Assembly (NCBI GenBank): GCA_003952965.2
Contig: CM025854.1
Location: 20,940,111 to 21,004,110 of the forward strand
From: Morella rubra
Lineage: Eukaryota; Streptophyta; Magnoliopsida; Fagales; Myricaceae
DNA length: 64,000 bases
Reading direction: 5' to 3'
Position 1 is the first letter of the stretch. Every line of letters begins with the position of its first letter. The position numbers and the translations under genes are program-made. Below, one piece after another: positions 48,005-60,024 of the stretch. Under the pieces are notes generated by a model that was not told the DNA's origin, searched no databases, and worked only from the letters and a program-made list of their open reading frames with translations.

Positions 48005-50177
48005 GCGGTCTTTGGGGACCTGTGATCAATTTTGAGATCGACCTTCTCAAGCCAGATGGTTGTTGCATATCCCATGAACAAGCAAATATATACGTATAAA
48101 GATACAACTAAAGGTAGAAAGAGCAAAGAGACTCTCCATGTATTCGCAAGTCCAGGTTGCATTCTGATTTCTCTTACCGTGGCCATGTAGCTTTATTACA
48201 CACAGACGCCTGTGCTTTCTTTTTTGGTTAATACATTTAGCTCTCGTTTTTTTTTCTTTTTTCCTGAACTGAACAAACTTCAGTTGAGGTGCTGTCCTTT
48301 TTCCCAACTACTTACACGAAAAATAGATAAATATATTTTGCATACTGGAGTTTTTGATATTTTATACTCTTATTTATTATTTATTATTATATTGTATTCA
48401 TTAATTATTGATTTCAAATAATTTGTATTTTTAATTAAAATTTATTTTTTTAATTTTTAAAATTACAATTTTATCTTGATAAAATGGTCACGGCTAAAAA
48501 AAAATTGTAGAGACAAAAGTTGTCATTTTGTATATAAAAAAATTTTTTTTTGTTTAAATTAACTTTAAAAGGTGCAAAAAGTATTTAACTTTATTAAAAA
48601 AAATCTAATCCAAAATACCCTCGCTTTGAAGGATGTTTCAACATTAACCATATTTGCTAATTTGCAAAATTTGGTGATTTAGAAGACTTTCTCCAACACT
48701 CCTACGGCTTCATTTACCGCACACTGAGCTAAGCGTTTCCAATTCTTATCAGCTGCGCTTGGCAAGAAATCACCAACATGCTTATAGAAATCTTTCATCG
48801 GTAAATTTTATTTGAGCGAGATCTGTTTGAACTTGATGGAAAGTCAAGATCGAATGAATTTTACTAATTACTTACAAAAAAAATTTCTCCAAAGCATATT
48901 TCAAATTTAGACAATATTCAATTAGTGCTAAGTATAAACTATCAGTTCTTCTTTTTTATCCATGAAGTACGCAGAAACCCAATAAGTTCTATTATCATAT
49001 ACAATTATTTTTTAAAAAATAACTAGGCTTAATTACTCTATTAGTTATGTGGTATTTCGAAATCTTAAATTGGTATTTTTCGTCCTAAAGTAATCCCTAT
49101 GGGATATTAATATGCCAATACATCTATATTCTAGTTTTTGCATTTGGTCAACATATATCTATTAACGGAGATACTTCCTAAACAATATAAAAACTTCACA
49201 TAACCATTTTGAGTGGTTAAAAATTATAATATCACTTCTGTGTAGTATATTTGATCTAAGTAAGGCCTCTGATTTGACGTGGCGGCATACATAGTGGTGA
49301 TATTAATGAATTTTTTACTATTAAAAATTGACAAGTGAAGGTTTAATATTATTTAAAATATGTCTATGTTAATCACGTAGAAGTTTACTGTCCAAATGCA
49401 GACGCTCGTCTACGAAAAGGACAATATTGACAAATTAATATTTTACAAGTACTACTTTAAGAGAAAAAAATACTTTAGGGATCAATTTGAGATTTCAAAA
49501 TATCACATAGATCAATAGAGTAATTAAGCCAAATAACTATTCAACACAAAATATCATCGTTTTTACTAGAAAAGTTTGTTCAAAAAGTACATGAAGCTTC
49601 CAACAATATTTTAGAGATCTCAACAATCCCCAACAAACATTTTCTATCTTCTAATTGATATATACCATATAACTGTATTTTTCAAATTTGGCCCTTTTTT
49701 TAACATAAATAATAAAGCAGAAAATGACAATTCATTAAGATTTTAATTGATTCCCCTTTTAAAATTACTTTTTTTGGCATTCAACATTGTTTTTTTGTAA
49801 TCGCATTCCACATTGTCAACTTCAAGAGATTAGTCCTGAGATTAAGGCCCGGCCTCCTCGTCTTAGGATTTAGTCTTTCAAATGTCTAAAAAAAAACATT
49901 GTCCGCGAAAAAAAACTCTCTCTCTCTTTTCAGTCCATTCTCGGTTTTTTTTTTTAAGCAAATAAGGATCTAAGTCAAGTCAAAATTCACCGAGACCTAA
50001 AATGGGGAATTTCAGACAGTGCAGAGACCATTGATCATAATGAAAGTATTGGCATTCGAAACTTCCTTGACAGCAAGCAGAGCTTATAAACCACTCGGAA
50101 ATTGACCATTTCCAGTGGTTCTTCCCGGTCACCTTGTTGAGGGGTTTTGCTCCCCAAAACGCATTGACAAAGGAACG
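48005..50177. other. Intergenic region containing a MULE-type MITE
   Basis: The receptor-kinase 3' UTR is followed by AT-rich DNA and a 505-bp MITE (49026-49530). The last few hundred bases before 50178 are the promoter and leader of the ARGLU1-like gene. No other gene was seen. Confidence 0.55.
49026..49530. mobile_element. Mutator-like MITE, copy 1, long TIRs and 9-bp target duplication
   Basis: The 505-bp element begins GGCTTAATTACTCTATT and ends with the reverse complement (AATAGAGTAATTAAGCC). The inverted ends stay recognisable for about 100 bp each. It is flanked by a perfect 9-bp direct repeat AAATAACTA at 49017-49025 and 49531-49539. Long TIRs with a 9-bp target duplication are the hallmark of Mutator-like elements. 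The interior is non-coding. A related copy lies at 54688-56069. Confidence 0.85.
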
Positions 50178-52750
50178 ATGCCTCGAAGTCCGTCACGTTC
50201 ACCGTCTTACCGGAGGAGATACTCACCACCGTCTCCACTTCCTCACCACCGCCACAGCCGAAGAAGCCGAAGGGATCGAAGCCGAACCCGAAGCCGCTCT
50301 CCCTATTCCAATTCTCATTCCAGGTATTTCGGGCCTCGTATTTGATCGGCGATACGAGGACTATGTTGAGCGCAATGTTACTTTAAACACGAGGTTTCTT
50401 TGGGGCGTTGTCGCTGGCACTGTATACGCTAAAAATTTGGTTCTTTTTGAGGCAGGCGAAGAAGTCGTTCCGCTTCCCCACGTCGTCGACGAAGCCGCTC
50501 AACATCTTATAGGCGCCGCAATCGGTCTCCAACACCTAGGCGACATAGAAGACAAAGCAGTAGGAGTACCTCTTTGTCTCCTTTACCCAAGTCTCGCAGT
50601 CCAAGTATTGCATCTGCTGAGCGCAGAAATGCCAATGAGAAACTCAAAAGAGAGGAGGAAGAGAAGAAGAGGTAATTATGCCTGTTTTTTGCAGTTTGGT
50701 CATTATGGTGTTGTGCAAGTGACACACACATGAGCGTAGAAAAATAAGTGGGACACTTGTTACAGCACATTTTGTAGAATTAAAGCACCGTTGTTTCAGC
50801 CGAGGAGCGGAATGGGGTTAGAGGGAGAGCGATAATAGTGTGAATAGAGCTACTGGAAAAGGGTTTGATAGAAAAGAGATAGGATACAATGAAGAAAATA
50901 GGATGATCTTAGATAGGATACAATGAAGAAAAGGACACGTGGACAACTCCAATTAGATGCTATGGCATTGATAGAAAGGGGTTGATAGTCCCTTCTGCTA
51001 GGCCTTTTCAAACTTCCCTTCGCCTTTCTGCCTTTGAAATTGGGTAACTACCCTGCAGATCTGGCCAAACTTGCTTGGAGAAATTATAAGCTGCCCGTAA
51101 TGCTTCGTCTATGAAAGGCAGATAGTTTTCCTGTGACCCAAAATGTATTTTACATAGACTGGTGGTTCTCAAAGGCGCTGATCTTTGGAAAATGTAGAAG
51201 ACATTTTACATTGAAACAAATGGAGCCTGAGCTATATTTTCAAAAATTGGCTGAGGGTTTGAGTTATATATCAAGCATCTTTACTTCGAACTTTTCTTGA
51301 ACTTCTTTGCCAAATATTGAGGAACCATGGTAAAGATGAGATACTTGATAAACATTATATTACAGTTTGAACGTGAAGTCTGCAATTTTACTTTAGGCTT
51401 TGACTAGTGTCTTCTGCTCTCTTTTTGTTTCCTTTCCGTGGTAAATGGTCACTGCAAGCTTGACTTTTTGCATTGGCTAATAGGTATCAACATGAGGAGG
51501 CACTGAAACTATTAGAAGAAGAGACTGCAAGGAGGCTAGAGGATGAGATTCGGAAAGAAGTTGAGGAGAGGTTGAATTCTGAGGAAGTCGGGTTAGAAAT
51601 AGAGAGGCGAATAGAGGAAGGCCGAAAGAAATTGTTTGATGATGTTGCAACTCAACTAGGAAAAGAAAAGGAAGCTGCTCTTATCGAAGCCAGGCAGAAA
51701 GAAGTACGCATCTTGAACTGAGGTTCTATGTGGCTAGCTAAACAAAATATTGAGTTGGATAAAGCTGTTTATTGCAATGCTTGGTAGAGTGTAAATTTTC
51801 CACTTAATAAAGGAGGAGAAGTTTTTCGGAGGGAAGGAAAATGATGGGTTTGGTATTTAATGTCTTTTAGAGCATCATATCTGCAGGAATGATCTGCCGG
51901 GACAGTTTAATGACTTAACCCTCCTAAACATGCTTAAAATTGGTAGGACGACATTATGCTAGTGACTTGGACTATAATTTTGTTGTGTAACTTGCATCAT
52001 ATATGAGATCCTGTGTTAAGGTGATTTTGGAACTTTTGCTACGGGTGTTTTGGCTTTGGCAGGGACTATCACTTTGTTGGATAACACCCATATTAATTAT
52101 AGTATCATCATCATCATCATCATCGTCATTGCTTACATTTCCTGGAAATCCGAGAAATCTGTGGCAACTTTCCTGCCATCATATAGTTAAGCGGTGTTCT
52201 CGGTTGTAGTAAGACTAGGAACTTATTTATGATGAAGAGTGGGGCAGAAAGACTTGACAAGGTGATATAATTAGCAGATTAACATCACGGTCTTAATTGC
52301 CTCCATTCATCCTGCCTCTAATACGCTGCAAACTTGTCATAGCTGAAGGTTTCCTGTTTTTGGCATTTCAGTAAGCTGGACTGGTATATGAATCTCCAGA
52401 AATGCTTTGTCTAATTCTTATTTAGTTTTCTTTTCTTTTCCGTAGTTCAATTCAGATGACCTCTTTGATATGATCATGACATCCTGCAGGAACAAGCTCG
52501 GAAAGAGAGGGAAGAGCTAGATAAGATGCTAGAAGAGAATAGGAGGAGAGTGGAAGAGTCTCAGAGAAGAGAGGCTTTAGAGCTGCAACGGAAAGAGGAG
52601 GAACGTTTCCGGGAGTTGGGGCTCATTCAAAGACAGAAAGAGGAGGTTGCTTGGAGAAAAAAGCTAGAAGAGGAAGAAGAGCGAGCAAACCAGATGAAAT
52701 CGTCGGGTAAGAATAAACCCAAGCCAAAGTCTTCGAGTGTCGGTTTGTAA
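50178..52750 (+). CDS. ARGLU1: ARGLU1-like arginine/glutamate-rich RS protein
   Basis: Exons 50178-50323, 50456-50671, 51484-51703 and 52490-52750 give 280 residues in phase. Residues 1 to about 100 are an RS domain (MPRSPSRSPSYRRRYSPPSP, then many RRRSRS-like repeats). The rest is one long charged helix (LNSEEVGLEIERRIEEGRKK, LDKMLEENRRRVEESQRREA) ending GKNKPKPKSSSVGL, which matches eukaryotic ARGLU1. The animal protein is a nuclear speckle factor coupling transcription and splicing; a splicing or mediator-linked role in plants is inferred. The ATG at 50178 is the first AUG in this frame. Two different frames are open across exon 1, intron 1 and exon 2, but only the spliced frame gives the RS domain. 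Confidence 0.92.
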
Positions 52751-53301
52751 TGATGATTTTTCTTGAGCTAATGCTGAATCCACAACTTGAAAAATGTTAA
52801 CTAGAACTCTGATATTTGAATCATATTTTACCCAATATCCTTGGACTCTGCCAGATATCAGTTTAACTTTTCTTTGATACTTAGAGGGCTGTGTTCTACT
52901 GATGTTTTTTGGAGTCTTCGTCAGCTAGTTGCTTGTATTTCTTTTGTAGAGTTGACTCAAAAAGGTTTGGAAGTCATTCTCGTGTTGGAAATGCCTTGAG
53001 AGGTAGTCTTCTACTGTATTTCTTTTCCGATTTTTGAAGCTCGATCTCTGTGTTTTGGTTGGTCTTGGGTGACCACGCTCCCCTTGGATGCTCAAAACGA
53101 AGACTGTATATGGCTCAATGACTTTTTTTTTCTTTTTCTTTTTTTCTAAATATATGGCTCAATGACTCGTTTATGATAAATTCACACACCAAATAGTTGA
53201 AGTACAAGCATTTGACTGTAATAGACCCCTTTTTTTTGGCCCCATTAATTTATATTGTCGTATATATTACTGCATCGCCGAGTTCTAAGCGCCACAACAA
53301 A
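52751..53301. other. Convergent spacer between ARGLU1-like and GGPPS genes
   Basis: About 550 bp shared by the two 3' ends. It is T-rich with no coding sequence. Confidence 0.6.
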
Positions 53302-54462
<1,161 letters not shown>

Positions 54463-54988
54463 TTAGCGACAGAATAGGACTCGGTAGTTAACAAACTAAC
54501 AGGTCTCTTCCAATAGCATCTCAGTAGTTCAGTTCAAGTCGAACAATAAACGGGTTTATCATGGATATAAATAGGCAGCCAGGCCCGACCGGCCCCTGGA
54601 AAAAGCTGGCAAGTGGGAACCAACTCTTCTTGGTCAATAGTCAATATCAGAGCTGTAGCGTTTGTGAACGCTAGACTTAACATAGAAGGTTGAATTACTA
54701 TATATTGGTTTTTTTTTTTTTTTTTGTCGTAAAGTAGTTCTTGTGAAATATTAATTTGTTAAAATAACCCTTTTTATGTACCTCTCATTTAGATAGCAAA
54801 TTTCTATGCGGTTAGAGGGAATACGTTTTAAACAATATTATACCTTTATGTATCCATTAATTGTTACTGCTTTTGCGTGACATATTTGATCTAAGTGAGA
54901 TTTTTGGTTTGAAGTGCCGACATATGTGGAATGACACTTATGAATTTTGTTACCATTGAAATGGACGTGGACAGGTCTATTCTTGTTT

Positions 54989-55946
54989 TAGACGTGTTCT
55001 TGTTAACCACCTAACGGTGCTAATGGCGGTTAACCAACCAAGTGTGAGAGAGAGAGAGAGAGAGCTCACAGAAGGGACGACTGACGAGAAGAGAGAGAGG
55101 GACGAGGAGAGAGAGATCGAGAGAGGTGCAGGAGACAGAGAGAGAGGTGCGGGAGGCAGAGAGGAATGTGAGGAGGAGAGAGAAATGAGGGAGAGAGAGG
55201 TGCGGGAGGCAGAGAGGAGAAGAAAATTTATGGAGAGAGTCTGTGACTCGTGAGAGAAAGATGCGGGGGGAGAGAGAGGAACATGAGGAAGAGAGAGAAA
55301 AATGTGATGAGGAGAAAAAGTGAGTAGAGAGAGAAAGGGAGAAAAAATACCTAATCTACGTTCATTAATAGGTTTCCAAATTTATCACGATTGATTACAA
55401 AATGTCTAAATTGATATAGGTTTCCAAATGTATTATGATTCATTACAAAATGTTTAAATTGATTTAGGCCACAATTGTCTTAAAATGTGAGGAGGAGAAA
55501 ACGTGAGAAGGAGAGAGGAGAAAAATGTCTAAATGTCTAAATTTCCAAATTTATTATGATTCATTACAAAATGTATAAATTGATTTAGGCCACAATTGTC
55601 TAATCAAAAAATGTGAGGAGGAGGAGAGAGAGAGAGAAGAAAAATGTATAAATTTCCAAATTTATTATGATTCATTACAAAATAAAATGTTTTTAATGAG
55701 TTACCAAATATATTATGATAGATTAAAACCTCTCTCTCTCTCTTCTCCCTCTCTCTTCCTGGCTTATATTTTGTAAAAAAAAATTACGTTGGTGGCGGTG
55801 GGCGGTTTCACTGCCACCACCATTTTCACCGCTAATGGGTGAAAATGTCAACCGGTACTGCCCCCTCTACTAAGCGGGGGGCGGTTACCGGTACCAGTGG
55901 TGGTGCCAGTTAACCGATCCACCGCCGGTACCAGTGAACAACTCTA
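54989..55946. mobile_element. Nested hAT-like non-autonomous element with purine-rich satellite core
   Basis: Ends TAGACGTGTTCTTGTTAACC (left) and, as reverse complement of the right end, TAGAGTTGTTCACTGGTACC. Both begin TAGA and continue into GGTTAACC/GGTACC-rich subterminal DNA, as in some plant hAT elements. The core is (GA)n-rich DNA followed by a minisatellite, and there is no transposase. I did not find an 8-bp target duplication, so the class is tentative; the case rests on the ends and on its position inside the MITE. Confidence 0.5.
55043..55762. repeat. GA-rich satellite with five copies of a CCAAAT..ATTACAAAATG unit
   Basis: Purine-rich GAGAGA/GAGGAG DNA runs from about 55043 to 55345. 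Then a unit of the form CCAAATTTATTATGATTCAT plus TACAAAATG recurs at about 55376, 55424, 55545, 55656 and 55704, separated by AAATTGATTTAGGCCACAAT-type spacers and GA blocks. The array ends in a (CT)n run (55731-55762), so the two ends could pair. It has no coding meaning, although one strand reads as an Arg/Glu-rich frame. Confidence 0.85.
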
Positions 55947-57246
55947 AATAGATGTAAATGGCTATATTGGCACATTAATATTCTATAAAGACTACTTTAG
56001 GACAAAAAATACCATATAGACCATTTTGAAATTTCGAAATATCACATAGAGAAATGAATTAATTAAACCTAAATAAAATAAATAACTACTATTATACCTT
56101 TTTTTTCTCTCTCTCTCTCTCTCTCCCACCAAATGGAGGTTTAGAATACATAAAAAAATTTTAGGGCCTTAATACTAAAATTTCTTTCACAAAACAAAAA
56201 TGATATGGGTACGTGCCAAGTGTCCGCTTGGGATCTTATCTGTTTAGGGCTATTCTGGATGTACACAGCAATTTGTTTTGGGCTTTTGCAAACAAAGATA
56301 TATATCGAGATTGTATAAATATGATCTGTATTATACTATATATTGTCGGAAAGTATTAGCAGGGAAGTGTGAATCAACCTAGACACTTGATTCCTATTTT
56401 AAGAAGAATAAATATAGTTTCTAGAGAACACGACTCCTCGTCGTCGTCCACCCCCACCACCCATCCAAGTCCATCAATGGAATTTTGGATGGAGGACATG
56501 GAATCTTTTTCTTGGGTGAAAGGTGAAGATAGAGGACATGGAATTCAAAGAAATATGGTAGTGCAAAAGTCAGCAAAGTAGGAAAAATTTATAAGTCAAC
56601 CAAACTTGACCCGCAACCAGTGCAGTCCACGAAAGTTCTTGGCAATTGTTTTTTTTTTTTGTTTTTTTTTTTCTTGGCCTTGGCAATTGTTTATTAGGGC
56701 GATAAATTGTTGAAAAAAGAAGAAGAAAGAGCTCGTATCGTCCAAGCGACACAATGGGCCTTATAACCAGTCATCTAATTACTGCTTAATGGGCCGCAGT
56801 GTGTTTCTTGGTTAACTTTAGTTAACGAATAATGGGCCTAAGTGTTGTGACGAAGCCCACCAGAAAAGGGCCCCAAAAAAAAAAAAAAACAAAGGAAAAT
56901 GGAGGAAACAGATGCGGTGCACCTTTGGAGTTGAAGGGTTCACAGGTCGATCGTGTGTCTGGCTCTTCTCGTCTTCGAAGTTTGAGGAATTGGCTGATAG
57001 GATACAATTCGTTTAGCACAACCTGCCTTTTCCATTACGGTATACTCTCTGTACTTCATTACCAGATCTGTGTCCTTTCCTCCGACCTATGGGTGAGGTT
57101 TAAAAGGTCGATCTTTGGAAAGGATATTTGGGAGTCGCGGCCACTATGGGGCTGCTCCATGCTTCATAGATTTTGGACAATAATATGGATTTTCCGAACA
57201 GATTCTTTTTGGTGGCATGATATATATCTTTTTTAAATAGCATTAG

Positions 57247-57476
57247 TTGAGCAGTTTGCAAATGTTAAGTTGAGGAGAGATAAACAATCAGTGTTTGAAC
57301 TACCTGATGAGAAACAATTTGCGCAGATTTATGCGGAGTTTATTAAGGCATCTGAAGTAGCAGGGTGTGAAACGCAATACTTGAGTCGTAACTGCTATAG
57401 GGAATGTATTTTGGGTCAGTGTAAAGAAGACATAAGAAAGGGAAGAGAAAAAATGTCAGCTTGCGAACAGTTCTAA
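57247..57476 (+). other. Unassigned short ORF upstream of TRAPPC2
   Basis: An open stretch reads VEQFANVKLRRDKQSVFELP, then DEKQFAQIYAEFIKASEVAG, then a Cys-containing part (CETQYLSRNCYRECILGQCK) and stops at 57476; the first in-frame ATG is uncertain. Composition is protein-like rather than simple-sequence, and the segment is GC-richer than its flanks. I do not recognise the family. It could be an exon of an undetected gene, a fragment of an old duplicate, or part of the TRAPPC2 leader. Confidence 0.3.
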
Positions 57477-57727
57477 AATCTGTGGAATTTACCATTGTTG
57501 GATTAGAATTGCTACAGAAACTCCTCAACAATGCCAATTCCAAGTAGCCGTTTGCAGCTTAACTGAGTTTTATTCTCTTGACTGTTCTTTTTTTTTTTTT
57601 TTTGGTGTTGTTTAACTCATAGTTTTGATGACGTCATGTTTCAATGCAGTTAAGATGTGGGACAAATGCATACATACTGATCTCTGATTCATAGAAATGG
57701 TTTTTTTATTAGTATTTGCAGGTATTA

Positions 57728-60024
57728 ATGGCATCCACAGCTTGTTTCATCATTGTGAGCAGGAATGACATCCCTATATATGAAGCTGAAGTCGGATCAG
57801 CTGCTAAAGTAGGACCTTCTTTGTTCATATTTTTATTCTTCTTTGTTTTCTGAAACTGTAATTTCTTTGTGCCATGTGAATGTCTATCTTCTTTCCTTTT
57901 GCCTTGTGAGTGGCCATTTTCTTTCCTCTTGGCTTAAGAGAAAATATATCTATAACTTTACTACAAAGGGAAAGGCAAAGAATGAAGGAAGCATAGTTGC
58001 TGGTGACTTTTAGTGTTGTCTGTCGCTGTGACTTTTACTGTTGAATTTTATTTACTATTCACCTGAATGAGAAATCTAGATTTCTGTTGGATCCCATCTC
58101 TGATACCTAGAAAAAGGGAAGAGAGTATAAATCTAAAAGCATTTTTATGGTCAATATCATGATCCGTACAAAGAGAGAACTTGATTCATTACGTGTTGGA
58201 TCATTGATTGCATTACACGTGTTACTGCATCGTGTAATTATCGTTACTCTTTTGCTTCTCGTTTGATTTTTGTCTTGAACTAAGAACATAAAGGCATGCT
58301 ACAACCTTTCTACAACATGTTCGGCATTTACATCAATCATATTTACTCGTAACAGAGAGAGGATGCTGCTCAGCTGCATCAGTTCATATTACATGCAGCT
58401 TTGGATGTTGTTCAGGACCTTGCATGGACTACAAGTGCCATGTGAGTTATATCTTTGTCTGTATATAAATGTATTCTGGAGTGATACCTATGCTTTGGTC
58501 CATCATACCACCTAATGATCTCGTTCCTTACATTCTTGATGCAGGTTCTTGAAAGCAATAGACAGATTTAATGATTTGGTCGTGTCAGTATATGTTACAG
58601 CCGGTCATATCCTCTCTACTTGTGAATTGATCTGTAGATGGCATAAGATTTGTATTGTTCCTTGCTATTTTTGCCATAGGAGAAAGTCAAATGATACTTT
58701 TCTGTGTATTCAATATGGGCTTTATGCATCAGTAAGATAGTTACTACCGTTTAAGTTTTGTTAACTTGATGGCTACAACAGTATAACCAAAAGCCCCCAT
58801 TGTGGGAATCTCCGAGCTGATAAGGCCATCTAGTCTGAGTCTTCTCTGGTTGATGCATTTGCTTGGTCGTTTTTCAAATGTGTTTTGGGGTTGAAGCTGG
58901 AGTTTTTGATCCCTCTTACATTTAGTCAAAACCTTTTCCCCCTTAGCTTAGTATGCCAATCACATGGCCCTAGTGGTGTGGTGGTTCCACCCACAAAGAA
59001 AAACAAATTGGTTACTAACGTTGCCCATTTGTCTTCTCTATTGTCGTTCATACCCACTCCGTGGCTGGTGTCACTGCACTATTATTTTAGCATGCTAGAG
59101 AGCTGTAAGCATGAAATTCCTTTTTCTTCTTGTTTTCTGTGGTATACCAGTGAAAACATGATATTTCTTTGACCATGCGTACATACGCGATTTATGCTGC
59201 TTCATGACTCTCGTAATGATGATGGAATTAAGAGCTTTTTCCAAGAGGTCCATGAGCTTTATATAAAGGTAAACTGTGCCTCTCAATTTATCCATTAAAT
59301 TTCTTCTTCCCTCTGATATTAGTTCTGGGAGTATGTAACATGTTCGTTTTGGTAGATTGGCTCTCTTTAACAATGATGATGATTACTGAGCACTGATTCT
59401 TGTCCCTTCATGTCATAATAATGTATTGTTGATAGTATAACCTCTTTATTTGAAGCCTTAGAATGGGATGAGACGAACTACCAGTGGCATGCAGTTATTT
59501 GCCACTGTCCATTCTGTAATTACAGTATGTAGGACAATTAGTGAAATTTTTGGTCGGGAGCCACTTACTATGTTTCCATGAAAAAGGCCACCTCTAGTGT
59601 GAGGTTTTATTTTCAAAGATACGTGCTTGTTCTGGAAGCTCCTCATTCAAGAATCCACTGTTGGATCAAAACAGCTCTCTTTGCCCGTATTTATAGCTAG
59701 TAATGTTGGAATGATGGCTATCACCGCATACCTGCAAAGCATTGGGGCGGGGGGGGGGGGGGGGGGGGGGGGTGAAGGGGGAAAGGCAAATGAATCCCCA
59801 ATCTCCTCCGTCCCTTGTTCCCCCTGTAAGGACATCTGAAATAACCTCTCATTCAGCAACCTTATTCTGACTTTGCTTTCTTTTATGAAAGAAATAGTTT
59901 ATTGGCTGATATGGTCTCTGGCCATTTGCAGATTCTTCTAAATCCCCTGTACTTGCCTGGTTCTCGCATTACTTCGTCACACTTCGATACAAAAGTTCGT
60001 GGCCTTGCACGAAAATACCTGTAG
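57728..60024 (+). CDS. TRAPPC2: TRAPP complex subunit 2 (sedlin), with one AT-AC intron
   Basis: Exons 57728-57808, 58356-58441, 58545-58606, 59183-59268 and 59932-60024 give 135 residues, the normal sedlin length, in one frame. The sequence runs [100 protein letters not shown] and ends VRGLARKYL. It is a longin-fold adaptor of the TRAPP tethering complexes in ER-Golgi and Golgi traffic. The third intron (58607-59182) can only be removed in frame with AT-AC ends; the other introns are GT-AG. The fourth intron (59269-59931) has a 24-base poly-G tract. Confidence 0.95.
58607..59182 (+). other. U12-type AT-AC intron of TRAPPC2
   Basis: The intron starts ATATCCTCT (U12 consensus ATATCCTTT) and ends GCGTAC. 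A branch-site match TTCTTTGAC (consensus TTCCTTRAC) places the branch A at 59172, ten bases before the intron end. There is no pyrimidine tract next to the acceptor. Joining GGTC to ATACGCGA restores GHTRFMLL exactly; no GT-AG alternative does. Confidence 0.9.
59749..59772. repeat. Poly-G tract (24 G) in TRAPPC2 intron 4
   Basis: GGGGC followed by 24 consecutive G, on the sense strand of the TRAPPC2 pre-mRNA. It is the longest of the five G/C homopolymers in the window. Confidence 0.95.

Larger units (their letters stand above)
54688..56069. mobile_element. Mutator-like MITE, copy 2, carrying a nested insertion
   Basis: The left end GGTTGAATTACTATATATTG (54688) and the right end (reverse complement GGTTTAATTAATTCATTTCT, ending 56069) match the TIRs of copy 1, including GTCCTAAAGTAGT-like and TATTAAT.TG.CA-like blocks. 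The interior at about 54885-54960 aligns with copy 1 at 49247-49330 (TATTTGATCTAAGT, GACATA.GTGG-like, ATGAATTTT). Subtracting the nested segment 54989-55946 leaves about 424 bp, close to copy 1 (505 bp). No clear target duplication remains. Confidence 0.75.

Noticed and set aside
50134-50733. A 199-codon frame across ARGLU1-like exon 1, intron 1 and exon 2
   Set aside because: It is out of the RS frame, crosses good GT-AG sites and has no family match, whereas the spliced frame gives a full ARGLU1-like protein.
55017-55253. Arg/Glu-rich plus-strand frame
   Set aside because: It is a translation of GAGAGA satellite DNA within a transposon; no real protein features.
58549-58740. Frame continuing from TRAPPC2 exon 3 into the intron
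   Set aside because: It is only read if the AT-AC intron is retained and then ends early; it is not a separate gene.
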